From Pyronema omphalodes (lineage: Eukaryota; Ascomycota; Pezizomycetes; Pezizales; Pyronemataceae): a stretch of 64,000 nt of DNA. The stretch is from assembly GCA_024516155.1 (NCBI GenBank), contig JAJJXM010000003.1, positions 1,116,001 to 1,180,000 of the forward strand, read 5' to 3'. The position numbers were made by a program, and so were the translations under genes. The notes under the pieces were generated by a model, which was not told where the DNA came from, ran no database searches, and saw nothing but the letters and a program-made list of their open reading frames with translations. Of this stretch, positions 12,301 through 24,693 are shown piece by piece (positions within the stretch are counted from its first letter, which is position 1; each line of letters starts with the position of its first letter).

Positions 12301-14819
12301 AAACAAAGGCTCCGGCTCCTCAATCTCTAAACACGCACCTCCCCATGTTGATGCATTGCGGCCCGGTGAGAAAAGCAGGCCGCAGTCTGAAGCCGACGCG
12401 GGGAAAGGTGTGTGTGTTAGCACCAGCTCTGTCCCCCCTCACATCCCACTACATGCAGGATGATTGTGATGAATCTACAGAATCTCAAGAAGATCTTCGT
12501 TACAAAACGCCACTAACCAAATCTATAGGCTCCTAAAGATTTAGGTGCGATCGGGCTGTGTTTTGCGTTTGAGGTTTGAGAGCTGTTCTGTAACGCATTG
12601 CTTTTACTTTGTGCTTCTAGTTTCGAGCAGCTCGTTACAGAAAAGATTTAGATAGCCCCATACCGGCGGATATTAATTGAACACCCAAAATTGGTATCTG
12701 CTTCCGTTCAATTCCGTCAGTTTGAAGACTTAGGATTGATATATGGTGAATAATAGATTGGGAAGTAAGGTATGTTATTTCTCATCTGAAGTAGTATGTG
12801 AGAAATTGACAGCAGCGATCAGATCAGATTACTGCATTGCTTTTTCCCCTCATGAAATATGATACTGGAAACCTGATCTTATGCATCACAGTTAAAATGG
12901 TTGCCAGCTCATATCTGCAGTCGGTGACGGGTGGAACGGGTAAGTAAACAACTCGTCACAGATTATCAACGGTCAACGAACGTTCTATAGCAATGGGTAT
13001 AAAAAATACGACAAATAAGCAACCTACCCCTGGGAATAGCTCCCGGGAGGAATGGGAATGCAGTGTCACTTGTATCACATAGCCACGATGCACCGTGTAT
13101 GTACACGTAGAAGCGTATGTACATACATACATAGGAACCCTAGAAACCGCTAAAAGAACCAGGTAAGAAATGTTTCACTCGTTGTAATTTATTGGGGTTA
13201 TTCGGTTTCACCGGGGTTATGCTTGGTGGTGCGTTGTAGATGACATTAAGGGAACACGTAAAGATGATGGGCTAAACGAAACTAACGATCAGGTACAAAA
13301 CGGAGGAACGAAGAGCTAAAACAAACTATGTATGACTACGTAAGGGTCAGGTACCAAAATTTGAGTCTCGGAGGAACGAGGAGAAACTTGGGAGGTGGTT
13401 AAGGAAAATGTTTCACTATTTACTAGTTAGAGCGGCTCTAGTTTTCAGTGGCTTCACTTATGGGCTTCACTGGCTTCAATGGCTTCGCTTCGGGCATTTT
13501 GTTACATGAACGAAATTCGCGAGCCGCTCGGCAAAATAGCTAATAGCGAGTCCCACCACACGCTATGTACATAAAAACGATACCTTATTCTCAGCTCGCC
13601 GTAGTGTAGTGCAGAGGGCGCAGTTCATGACCCACCGCAGCATGTGAGCTCAACGAGCGCATAAAGTGGATCATGCCACGAAACGTTCACAATTGGCGGT
13701 TATTAGGCTGTACAGTAGCAAGTTGTTTCTGTTTTAATCACAATAAGGCACAGATGATTGAATTCAAAACCAATCAGTTTTCGGAGATGAAATATGTTTC
13801 ACTGAATTCAGGAAGTAGGTAAGTAAGTGCATATGGTACGTTGGAACCAGCTATAACGGCTGCTGGGAATAGAGTGTTTAATTTGATACTAGCCGATAGC
13901 TATGTATCTGTATGGTGGCATAGTAAATATTTCTTCAGGAACAAATTAAAAGATTTCATATAGATTCCAAAGTCATAAATTAGTGCATCGATATCTTTTT
14001 ACTTCTGCCGCTGTTTCCGTATGGTAGAATCCATTCGGTGCCTTCTTTTCTCTTTCGTTTGGCGCCTACTAATAATACCAAATTTTCCAGCTTTCTGTAT
14101 GTATGTAGTTACTTTTACCTTTTAGATGACTGAGTCACGTAGCCGACTCGTCATCGTATCGAGGACATCCCCTAGGCAGCTCCTGATGCGTATCATCTTA
14201 GCACATAGCTGTATCTCGTAGCCCAGCCCTACCTTTGTAGTTCAATGTACAGTACAGTCGATACACTGGTTGCATCATGATGAGCGAAGGCAGAAGGCAG
14301 GAAGACGGGTTTAAAATACCACCGGGGAGCACAGCACCGCAGTCTCGCTGCACCGCAGTACCGCAGTACCGTAGTGACGCCGTAGAAAGCGGCACACCAG
14401 GCCGTGTATGTATGTGTAAATCTTTGGTGTATATGTACCATACATACATGTCACCACAGATCCGGCAGAACGAAGGCTAGACTGGCTGCCTTATGGATAC
14501 CATGTGTATAAGGATTTACCAAACCACAAACCAGCCCAGGCCAGCCCAGGCTAGGCCACATATTCAGAGTCTCAAAATAAGAATAACGCTTCCAGCTCTA
14601 TCTTTTAAACATAACCAAAAAAATGAAAAAGAGAAAAAAAAAATGAAATAAAAGTAAAAATAAAATCAATGACATCATCTACCTAATCCTAAACTCAAAC
14701 CAGCGTCAGAACCAAAACTAAAACCGAACTTGTGAACAACAAACTACAAAACATCATCAACCGTAAAATATTACTCCCAATCATCAATATCAATCAACGG
14801 CAATGGCAATGCCAACCTA

Positions 14820-14870
14820 CATACACACACACATACACACACATACACACACATACACACACATACACAG
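14820..14870. repeat. ACACATAC-type microsatellite
   Basis: Tandem ACACATAC/CACACATA units, about six copies, read directly from the sequence. Confidence 0.85.
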
Positions 14871-16312
14871 ACGTACAATACCTATGACACCCCGCAACCC
14901 GCAATCCGCAAGCGGAATGTATACCGTTATTTTTCCAAAGGCAAAATGTAGAGTTTCCATTAGTTAACAATGCTATACCGCTCCTCTCCCCGAGAAAACT
15001 TCACTTCATAGATAACGAATACACATACATATTAATATGGTACCTTATTCCGGAGTACATACAGCCATACAGACATAAAGCCACGGATATATAGCTTATA
15101 CATAGCGACACCTCACTTCTGCCTCTTCTTGCTTCTTGCTTCTACCTGCCTATGCTTCTGCCTTTGCACGCTTCTGCCTTACCTTGCCTCTGCTTCTGCT
15201 TCATCGGCACCCTGCGCTACGCGAAGCGTACGCCGTAGATGGTGTGGCTGTGGCTTATGTATGGTGCATTATACATACGTACTTACAGCATCATTATTAC
15301 ATCGTTATCTCATCGTTATGCCATTGCTAGGTTATGTTTGTGTTTAGTTCATACATCTATGAATCGATGAAATCTATGGCAACATGTGATATAAATCAGA
15401 ATACACTAGCCTTTGAGGTTCATTGTAAAGTAAATAAGTAAGCAGTTTCAGTTTCCAAGTTATAATGTTTCATCAGGATCTAAGGAGTCTCGGTCCTCTG
15501 CAAGTGAAGATTGAAAACCATTTATTTACATATCACATTGATATTTTTATAGAAAGATTTTATGATCTTGCTGCATTGAATGACATGGAATCGTATTGAA
15601 TTGCACTTCTAAGTCTCATGAAGTAATCACGAGATTTTAGGTTTGAGTTTCTTGAAGCTGCTTCTTGGAAGGAGACAGCGCAAGTTATTACACTTTCTTT
15701 CTTCCCGGGTTTGGAAATCGATGGACTAATGGATTGATTTTGGTAGTCTTTCTGTGTTTGCGTTTTGATTTTATTTTAAAGTTTCTGGGGTTCCATAGTT
15801 CCTTGGTTCCTGGGGTTCTTAGTTCCTTAGCTCCTTTGATGAACGAACCTACGCATGTATGGTAGGGATGAGCATTGAAGAGGAGAACGACAAAGCTTCT
15901 CATCAACTCATCAATCCATCATCAATTTTAACTTTTCGCCATTTAGCTGATTTTCAGTAAGTATGTACCTCCATATCCAAATCCCGCGAAGGAATCATAT
16001 GTATATGTATGTATGCATAACCGCATAACTGCGTAGCATAACAGCATAGGAACAGAAATTCAAACACATCATATCACATCAAGCTAAAGTACCATCTCCT
16101 GCAGATCATCAAACTAGTAACCCACACAGCGCTCCGCAGTTCCAGGACCAGCACCATACCATACCCCGAAGATGTCCAGCATCCAGCATCCATCCATCAA
16201 GCATCCATCCAGCATCAAGCAGCAACAAGGCTAGATAGGATTAGATGGAGGGGTGTGACGTGGATGACACACAGTCGATTTTTTTTCTTTTTGGGGAGGT
16301 AGGGTGAGTAGT

Positions 16313-16330
16313 GGGGGGGGGGGGGGGGGG
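16313..16330. repeat. Poly-G tract (18 G)
   Basis: Uninterrupted run of 18 G within a GGGTGAG/GGATGGAG purine-rich stretch. Confidence 0.8.
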
Positions 16331-17935
16331 TGGATGGAGGGGATATGGGATATGGTGCACCATAGGAAACGATAAAATAAAAAATAAGAAAAAAAAAGAG
16401 AGATGATAAAAACTCAATTGGAGAGCCTTATCGTAACGTAACCTCACTCCCCCCAACCCTGGTCAATGAAAGATGGTTTGTGACTTAACCTGGCTTTGAC
16501 TTTATGTTTTGGAGCTGTGTTTGCTTCTTTTCTTCTTTTCTTTACACTTTATTTTCTCATCGGGATTCAATTGGCGATACAGATGTGTTATGTATTAGAT
16601 TAGTGGTTGGGAGGTGTGAAGGGGTTTGATGAGCCGAAGTTTGCTTTGCTTTGCCTGCCTTGTCCTGCCCTGCCCTCCTACTCCTACTCCTACTCCTCCC
16701 TTCTCTCGTCTCTGTCTGTGTGCATTTCTGGAAAGTTCATCCATCAACCAATCATTATCGGACCGCGTAGAATCGTACACAATTTTAGCCGTAGCCTCAA
16801 GGCAAAGGTCAGGTCAGGTCGAGAAGCCTTGAAGCCTCCCTCCCCTCCATCCCTCTTTCCCCTAGGAATTATGTACATACAACCATACCTGCCTTCCTAC
16901 CTGCCTGCCAACCATTAAATCGGGCAGGTTAACCTAATGGGCTCACTGGGTTGGACTGGGCTGGACTGGGCTGGGAGGGGTTTTTTTTCCTTGGTGTTTC
17001 TTTCCCATTGGAACTTTTTTTTTCCCTTTCTCATCGTATCGTCAGCATCAGACGCAGCATCATCATCATCGTCATCAAGCTTTTCCAAAATCTGCCAACT
17101 GTCAAATTTCTACATACGTCCACCATCCATCAGTTTTCGCTCGTCATAATAACGTGACTATTGCTACCACTACTACCACTACTACCACTGCTACTATCAC
17201 TAATACTACCATTGCGATTGATGAATGGATGAATGAATGAGTAAATGAATAAACAAACACCATTCTCATCACGTTCTAAGTGTTGCAAGCGCGCGATTAA
17301 GCACGCCTCCTGGCCTCGCATAATGTATCACTTGTATATAGATAGCAGATAGCATGGCAGAAATAAAAGAGACGAGACGAGAAAGTGAAAATTGAAAGAG
17401 GAGAAAGAGCAGCGGCCGGGAGCCCAGCCCAGCCCACTCAGTCACTGAGCAGTGAGTCGTGAGTCCAGGGGAGCCCATGCACGCATAGTTTAGAGACTCT
17501 AGCAAGCATTCACCTATGGCCGGAGCAGAGTTGCAGCTTGGGTTGTGCACCACCAGTAGTTGAGTATTACCATGCCACAAGCACCACAAGCGTGATTATC
17601 TTAATTCCCGCCCACACACCGCACAATCCCGTTTAAAGCAACACACCACCCACCCTGGGCGCGCGCAAGAAAATTTGCTGAAGAGAAGAGAAGAAGAAGA
17701 AGAAGAAAGAGAAGAAGGAAGAGAAGAGAGCAAAGGGATTAGGAAAAGAAGATCGAGCGACGAAACAAACAGACAGCCAACCAAGAGGAGAACAGAAATA
17801 CGAACAAACGAAACGAAACGGGGAGGAATTGGGGGAGGAAACAACACAACCCGACCACCCGACAGACAGAAAGACAGACAGATAGTTACGGCGACAGATA
17901 GCATTAGTCGACAGCGACCTACCAGTTTGTGACGA

Positions 17936-17957
17936 CAGCAGCAGCAGCAGCAGCAGC
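17936..17957 (+). repeat. CAG trinucleotide run
   Basis: About seven CAG units upstream of the kinase-like gene, probably in its untranslated leader. Confidence 0.8.
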
Positions 17958-18208
17958 ATAAGTCGACAGCCAGTTGCAACACACACAATCAAGTCGACAT
18001 CAACTACCCGACTATTCCGAACTCCACTCAGCTTCCCGACTTCATCATTAACCACAAACCATCGAGACTGATTGCTTTCCCGCCCGCAGGATCCGCAATC
18101 CTGCCCTTCGAGAACCCCATCTCAATTATCAATCACCACAATCTGCCTGGGAAGATTTCTCACCTTTCTAGGTAGCCAGGCCCCCGGGCGGCCTACGCTA
18201 CAGCAACG

Positions 18209-20954
18209 ATGCCTTTAACAATGTCGAAAAAATCCTCGACACGGACTGACAATGACAATTCAACCCCCAAAGGTGTAGCCGCCGGCAAATCAAAAGACCG
18301 TTCCAACCGCGACAGAAGCCCTTCGATTTTCTCCCGTCTTCGTAAAAAACTGAAATTATACAACAAAGACAAACATGCAGCTGCAGCAGCAAAAGCTTCG
18401 GCAATGGCAGCCATTCAAGAACCTGCTATTGAAGAGCCTGTTAGATTGTCTGCTATGTTACCGAATGTAATGCCGGCTTCTTTGTCGCCAGCAACTGCGA
18501 CAAATGAATCACCTGCTATGATGTCTGGAGCCGGAAACACCACGCCAAACAATCTCGCCCCACCGTCAGCCCAAAGACCAAACCGTCGCTCCGTCGTCCC
18601 TCAATTTTCTAGAATCCCAACTCTTTCGCGCATGGAATCCGAAAGACGAGAAAGATTGCTAGAATACCCACCCGATAATCACAACCGGTCGAGTTCCAGA
18701 GATCGGAGGTTAGGACCTATTCAACAGAGTGCCATTAGTGTTGCGGAGAGAGATGGAGGATATGAGGTGGTGGAGGCAGTGGAGGTAGATGGGGATGTAG
18801 CGAAGGAAAAGGAATCGAACCAGCGTACTGCGCCGACTTCCCCGACAAGTTTGCCGACCGAGCTAAACAAGTCCGACCCGAGTTCGCCGACTTCCCCAGC
18901 TTCTCCGGCCTCGCCAATGGCCCGAACTTTAGCAGCTCTTGGCCCCGGCCCGGGTCCCGCAGACTCATCTCCCCGAATCACCAGTGCCAGCACCTCCACT
19001 AGCTCTTTCCACCCCTCTGTGAACTCCGCCGTTAACTCCGCTTTCGACCTAGGAATCTCCGAGGAACTAGCAAAAGAAATGGAATGGCGATGGATTTTGA
19101 ACCTTTCAATGCATTTTCGGGACGAATCAAACCGAGAGAAATTTTTCGTCACTTATGCACAAACTACTTCTCTTCGTCGACGATTAACAATCTCTTGCGA
19201 CTACCGGGGAGCAGAAGAAGGAACTCTAGAAAAGGAATTATCAATGATGAAATTTCAGAGAGATAAATCTGCCAAAATCTATGAGGCTATAAGAGATAGC
19301 TTGGGGGATATCATGTTTTATGAGACGATAACGAATCTTAAGCTTCAAACTAGTGAGGGGAGATTACATGTTCATGTTACCGAGGATATAAACGAGATTA
19401 TTCCACACCCACCGTCGGCTGCAATTGCTCACTTACGATGTCCAAAATACCGGGAATCAGAATTGGAGTTTGATTCACATTTATCGGGATTTGTATACAA
19501 GGTAAAAGTGGGAGGGGAAATTATGATAAAAAAGGAAATTCCGGGACCTGATACAGTGGATGAATTTTTATACGAAATTAATGCATTATATGCATTAGCG
19601 GATTCCGATAATGTAATCCAATTTGGGGGTTGCGTTATTGATGATACACGACAGAAAGTTAAGGGTTTACTTATTAGTTATGCTTCTAAAGGTGCTCTTA
19701 TTGATATACTCTATAACCAAAAAGGTCATCTACCATGGGAAAGAAGGGAGAAATGGGCAAAACAAATTGTTGCGGGACTTTCGGAAATTCATGAAGCGGG
19801 TTATGTTCAGGGAGATTTCACACTTTCAAACATTGTCATTGACGATCAAGACAACGCCAAGATCATCGACATCAACCGCCGAGGATGTCCAGTTGGCTGG
19901 GAACCACCGGAGATTACAGCCATGATAGGAGGTCTTCAACGTATCGGAATGTACATTGGAGTCAAAAGCGATATCTTCCAACTGGGAATGGTATTATGGG
20001 GTATGGCACACGAACAAGACGAGCCTGAGCGAGAGGCAAGACCGTTGTCAATGCATCAAGCTCCCTCGGATGTTCCGGAATGGTTCCAAAGAATTGTCGA
20101 AAGTTGCTTATCCGACAGACCTCAAGGGCGTCCTTCTGCAAAAGATCTTCTGAACGAATTTCCAGATCAGATTGTGGTTAGTACTCCTGGGGGTTTACCG
20201 TATCTACCTGGCCCCCCGCCTATAACCCCAGGTATTCCTACCGACTGGAGGACTGCAAATGAATACTTTCCCCCGACAGCTTATATACCGGATCAAAAAC
20301 TTCTTCTCGATGGCGAGGTATGTCAATAACCCAGCAAAGCAAAGTTAAAACGGGATAAAAGCTGACATCATCCAACAGCCTCAGACGATCCAACCCCGTA
20401 CTTCACTACCAACAACTGACGACACACTTGCTTCTCCAAATGCCCCGCAAGTCATTGACGCCGCTCCTTCAGACTCGGATTTCGATGATGTAGCCTACGA
20501 CATTGTAGCTGCTAAATCCAGCGTTCCAATGACAGTTGCACCAGCAGCAGCACCCATGGATTCCAACCCTAACATCAGTCGCAGCAGTCTTGGGGGAGTA
20601 AACCTTGGACTTAGTCTCGGCGACAACGGACCCGATGAAAATGATACCTCTAAGCGAGATCTTCTCGGAGGAGTTAGAATCTCAGCGGCAGAATACGTCT
20701 CGCTTGTATCCAGATCTGAATCGGAATCAACAACTAGAGCCCCGGAAGCTGAGGCAAGTGAAGGTGGTACTGTCCGTACTATCAGTCCACCCCCTTCACA
20801 ACAGCAAAGGGGAAATGGAAAGGTTGGAGGTACTGGTTTGAAGGAGTTAGAGGAGGATACTCATAGTGGGTTACAGACTCCTGCGTTTGAGGATGCGATG
20901 GAGGTGTTTACGACGGTCAGAGATGTGAAGGTGGGGAGGGGAATTACTGCATAG
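18209..20954 (+). CDS. Protein kinase-like protein with degenerate catalytic motifs
   Basis: Two exons, 18209-20317 and 20379-20954, joined by a 61-nt GT-AG intron, giving 894 aa. The start has A at -3; a second ATG lies four codons downstream. Residues 1-280 are Ser/Pro/Ala-rich and probably disordered, with a basic cluster (SRLRKKLKLY) near 42-51. The kinase fold spans about 425-655: candidate ATP-binding Lys441 in IMIKKEI, alpha-C Glu near 456, catalytic-loop Asp536 and Asn541 in VQGDFTLSN, metal-site Asp554 in IIDINRRG, and WEPPE in place of APE. No glycine-rich loop is obvious, HRD reads QGD, the usual catalytic-loop Lys is Thr, and DFG reads DIN. It could be an active atypical kinase or a pseudokinase. 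The tail after 660 is Pro/Ser-rich. No specific pathway can be assigned. Confidence 0.8.
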
Positions 20955-23900
20955 CCTTGTAGGAGGGAGAAAGATCACTGCATAAGGAGGGATTTTGGGG
21001 GTATGGGGTGATTGGGATTGATGGGGGTTGAGGTGCGGAGCGAAATGGGAACCGAGAACGGAAACCAGGAAACAAAGCTTAGCGAATCAACAGCGCGGGT
21101 GTCAGAGAATGGGATTGCGGGGTAGCGGAGTAGGGTGTGTCGCTCCGATAAAAAAGCAACACCACACAATTAACCACCAACGAAATTTGAGCGAATTTGG
21201 AAAGCGAAACATAGTTAGTAAATATGGGATTGACACAGGTTTCTCTCCTTCTTTTTCTTTCCTTATTTTTTTATGCGATTTATGCGATTTGATATTTTTG
21301 TTTTGTGTTTGGTTTTTTGGTAGCGGGTAATAAGTTTTTTCTTTTTTTTATGGGGAAATTTTTTTTAGATGGTTTTGTTTTTTATGTTTATCGTTTTTGT
21401 GTTTTGAGTTTATAGCTTCGACGGCTTTTTTTTTGTTCATTTTGATGATTGGTATTTTGGAGATGAAGAGGAAGATCCTCTTTTTTTTACAACAAGCAAA
21501 CACATGGACCAAATATTGAGAATGAATATGGTTCCACAAGCGATATTTTTTTGATTATTTTTTATACCTTTCTTTCTTTTTCTTTTCTTTTTTTATTATG
21601 GCTTTTTTGTTTTGTTTTTGACTTTTGGGGGGAGAAGCGGGAGTGGGGAGATGGGAAGAGAGAAGAGGAAGGGTGAAAAATTTATAGTAGGCCTTGCTTG
21701 TGTTTTTTTTTTTTTTTTGATGCCAGAGAATGATATTACATGTGCAGAGAAATTTGAGATGCGAAAATGTGAACAAGCGAGGCGATAAGAGGAATTATAT
21801 TTTTCTTTTTCCCGTTTGTTTTTTTTAAGATATGAAAAGTGGATAAGAAGGGCATAAGATGCTGATGAAACCATTTCTTTTGTTTTTTGAGATTGAAGAT
21901 GCAATGAAATGCAAAGTAACACCCTTCTTGAATTCTGTCTCTTGAAAAAACCATTGCTATCCTTTGTGTTTTTGCGGGGCATGGTCATTGATTATAATCG
22001 ATGATGATGATGACTGATTGATAAACCCAACTCACGAATGCTTCTTTATTTTCCAATATGATGCCGTACCATATATTTTTCCATTGCAGCCTACGTAGAA
22101 GCCTAACAGCCTAACAGCCTATGTAGCGAGCTGGCACACCCGATCGCTCGCTGGCTTTGCATAATATGATGTGATATGATATTCATGATATGATATGAGT
22201 TCAGCCTAAACTGACATGATGTGAATTGAACTGAACATATGGCTATGTACCATAATATAACGTACATGATGTACACAACAGCTGCTGGAGAGAGAAGATG
22301 TATGCATTTATGCAAATCGGACCGAATATATGAGTACGAATTATGGGGGGATGGATACATGGCTATGACCATGAATCTATGATAGCAGTGTTAGATTACC
22401 AACAGGTTTGTTATATACCATATAGATGCCTGATGATCAGCGGATGACTAAACAAATAAACAAACAATCCAAGGAACAAGGAAAATAAGAAACTAAAAGG
22501 TAACAAGAGCAGTAAAAACTGCAGACCGACAATTCTGTGGTAAAGGAATTGACTCTATGTGGGATCTACTTTCTTCACATACCAAGCAGTGACCTATTTC
22601 ATAATATATCACTCATCATATCACGTCACATTTCGGTGTATTCCAGATTATCTTATCTTACCTCCTCTTGTCTCATACTGACTCTGCCTCTGCCCCTGCT
22701 TGTATACGGTGTTATATATCCTCACCTTTTTTCTCCCATATATATTAGCTTTCAAGATTCCCCCACATCCACCGCAAAATTCCGGGGTACCTTACCCCAC
22801 GCCCCACCTACCCCCCTGGTAATACCCCACCTTTCACCCCCGCTCACATCCCCCGCTCCTTCAGCGTGTCGGTAAGAGAAACTTGGATACTTGGGTATGG
22901 TGGCTTATATTTGATTAGTGATTAGCAAGCTAATGATCACATGAAGCTATCGCTCTATGATGGATAAATCACACTGGGATTTTATCTGATGGAACTGAAG
23001 TGCAGTGGTACTCTACATATCTCTAAAGTAATTCCCAGGTGGAGATTATTGTAGTAATTTTGTGATGTGAATCACGTATATCTGGAGATATATATGTAAG
23101 TTGAAGTAGAATAAGTATTAGTGTATGCATGATTAAATCCTACTTCATACATTATCACACGGGAAACACAAGTAAACCCTCTACAGTCTTACAAAAATCA
23201 CGGAGAAGTTGTTACATATCTCAACTTCTATAAACTGCCTCAGTCTAAAGAAAAACCATTACTCCGTGTCTTGAGTCACTTACATCCATCCACATCAAGC
23301 GCAAACTTTCGGAACTCCTGTTTAAATCTCCAAGAATCCGCAAAGCTTAAAGTTCTAAAGAACTAGTGTTCATCGTAACTCGTTATGGTAACGAAACCCC
23401 ATGCCGCAGAACCTCAGGCCAAACCATGGAAACGTCACTAAATACATAGTCAACCATTTAGGTATATACTCCGTTCGGTTAACTAGCTAGTCTCGAGAAA
23501 GCTTCGTTTAACAATTCAATGCTCCCGAAGATCTCGGCGCCTCGCTAAGACTCTAAAATCCCTACATATCCCGGTACATACATACAGGAACCTTAGGTTT
23601 TCGAGATTCGTATCGCCTGTTCTCCTCTGCTCTTGATTCGTTTTTATAGTAATAAGGATATCGAACTTAATTCCACGCCCCGGCCCGTGTATAGCTCATG
23701 TGGTCCCCGTTATATCTACTAAGGCATTGTGTAGATAGTGATTACGTAACAGATCTTGGTATCACTCGCTATCCGCCCAACTTCTGGAGAAGCTTATTCA
23801 CGGATTTGTTTACGACGTCTATGGTAGTATCTTCGGGGATATATCGCATGGATTTACGGCGTGTGCTAAGAAGCGTGGTACAGCTAGCTATACAATAATC

Positions 23901-24693
23901 AATAGTTGAACTTGAGTTTGAATTGCTGATGCACGGTGAAAATAATTCGGAAGCAGCCTTCCAGTTTGGCCATCTGGCCGTCTGGAATCAATAGATATTC
24001 GACATTCAACTCCCCTGGATTCATGGATAAATACCTCAATACAGATAGTATTAATGTTACGCCGTGTTTGCATATGTGGGAAATTTGGGAAGCCGGTAGA
24101 TACGGTGAATAAAGTCGGTGAGTTTATGATTGAGTGGTTGTCTGAGCTGTGCTTGTATTTTGTGGTGGAATAATGCATGATGAGGTATATCATTGGGTAA
24201 ATAAATAGCATGGCTATCGGTATGGAATATTGATATTATGGTTGATAAAGTGTAAAGTTTGTTTTACTTCAATTTTTCTTTTTGAAGGTTGGGGAATGAG
24301 TGTATTATCTGATATTTTTACATGTTCACTGTTATCTCATCCCCTTCTCGCCATCTTTCTTCTTGCGTCTTTGTTGGAACCCGGCATTAATAAAGCCGTA
24401 GGTGATTCTATAAAATACCCCTCTATCCCACCGAAAGTCAATACCAACGAATATTATGAGGCGAAGTGTCATTTGCGGTAATAAGAGTATAATGCGATTG
24501 ACCGTTTTACATTATTGCATGTCACCGTCAATATCAACTATTATTGCACCCACTAAATCCCCATACCAAGAAATAATAACGCCGAAAAAAACAAAGCCCC
24601 TTCCCAAAAGTAACTAGACAATATGTACCCAATCCATTAAGAATAATTTCCCCGCCAGTTTTGTAGTTTTGAAATGTTCATTAAAGTCACTTA
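20955..24693. other. Intergenic region
   Basis: No supported gene. The part after the kinase-like stop is T-rich (21230-21900) with many poly-T runs, probably 3' UTR and low-complexity sequence. Further on are AT-rich stretches and TGATATGATA-like repeats near 22160-22200. The region just above 24694 contains the 3' end of the minus-strand methyltransferase gene. Confidence 0.55.

Larger units (their letters stand above)
9368..18208. other. Long gene-free region (8.8 kb)
   Basis: No ORF with family signatures and no tRNA-like B box seen. It starts with the Lon 3' UTR (AGC/AAG microsatellites and T-runs, 9400-9900). It then carries many scattered TGTACATAC/GTATGTA words, an ACACATAC-type microsatellite at 14820-14870, an 18-G tract at 16313-16330, ACT/CCA trinucleotide runs near 17157-17210, and a CAG run at 17936-17957 inside what is probably the 5' UTR of the kinase-like gene. 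The stretch 17600-18208 is purine-rich, then C/A-rich, typical of a fungal leader. Confidence 0.6.

Noticed and set aside
17596..18055. Minus-strand Cys/Leu/Ser-rich ORFs
   Set aside because: Antisense of the purine-rich leader and CAG run of the kinase-like gene; low complexity.
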